This document shows, piece by piece, positions 41,243-41,292 of a DNA stretch of 41,292 nucleotides. The number at the start of each line of letters is the position of its first letter. The first letter of the stretch is position 1. Position numbers and translations under genes: made by a program. Origin of the DNA: an uncultured Prevotella sp. (GTDB lineage: Bacteria; Bacteroidota; Bacteroidia; Bacteroidales; Bacteroidaceae); NCBI GenBank assembly GCA_900539625.1, contig UQCW01000020.1, forward strand, positions 1 to 41,292. Reading direction: 5' to 3'. The notes under the pieces are model-generated. The model did no database searches and was not told where the DNA came from. It saw only the letters and a program-made list of their open reading frames with translations.

Positions 41243-41290
41243 GTTGTTTGGCAAAAAAACGCGCAGAGATTTTTCTGGATTTTGAACATC
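41243..41290 (+). repeat. Direct repeat of 75-120 at the window end
   Basis: TGTTGTTTGGC, then CGCGCAGAGA and TTTTCTGGATTTTGA, in the same order and spacing as 75-120. The inverted repeat seen in the first copy is not kept here. Confidence 0.6.
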
Positions 41291-41292
41291 TT

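Overview
The window looks like a chromosome segment of a Bacteroidales anaerobe, most likely Prevotella or a close relative. This rests on sequence features: promoters of the TAnnTTTG type, a TonB-dependent receptor, secreted glycosidases with signal peptides, a sialidase ending in the Prevotella-style 'YDLSGR...IYIRGRKKFIK' tail, an IS1380-type transposase remnant of the Bacteroidetes kind, and many palindromic intergenic repeats. No rRNA, tRNA or CRISPR array was seen.

Layout. (1) 1-6.9 kb: a large secreted SGNH-esterase/sialidase fusion (minus strand), bracketed by two near-identical 170-bp elements with 33-bp inverted ends. (2) 6.9-9.0 kb: two small secreted beta-sandwich-type proteins of unknown function and a truncated IS1380 transposase. 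(3) 9.1-14.3 kb: the oxidative half of the TCA cycle, aconitase - isocitrate dehydrogenase - citrate synthase (plus strand), which makes 2-oxoglutarate for glutamate synthesis. The isocitrate dehydrogenase carries NAD-type cofactor residues. (4) 14.3-28.65 kb: a minus-strand defence-type operon, in transcription order an XRE regulator, a 1720-aa helicase with a C-terminal nuclease-like domain, a SNF2 helicase, an AlbA_2/HATPase protein and an N6-adenine methyltransferase. An 82-bp copy of the 3' end of citrate synthase lies at its far end, so the block appears to have been inserted at the gltA 3' end.

(5) 28.7-32.9 kb: a secreted metallophosphoesterase and a TonB-dependent receptor. (6) 33-34.4 kb: an AAA_14/DUF4143 ATPase preceded by three palindromes spaced exactly 32 bp apart, the first next to the promoter. 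(7) 34.4-41.3 kb: a GH3 beta-glucosidase with a PA14-like insert, an EamA transporter, APS kinase (cysC), a short NfeD protein and the ribosome GTPase RsgA, then palindromic repeats to the window end.

The best candidate for a new system is the island in (4). It resembles class 1 DISARM (SNF2 helicase, adenine methylase, helicase, DUF1998-like region), but it has no separate drmB or drmC: helicase, DUF1998-like region and a Vsr/DUF559-like nuclease appear fused in one protein, and an AlbA_2/HATPase gene has been added. Assignments come from motifs read by eye; no database search was run.
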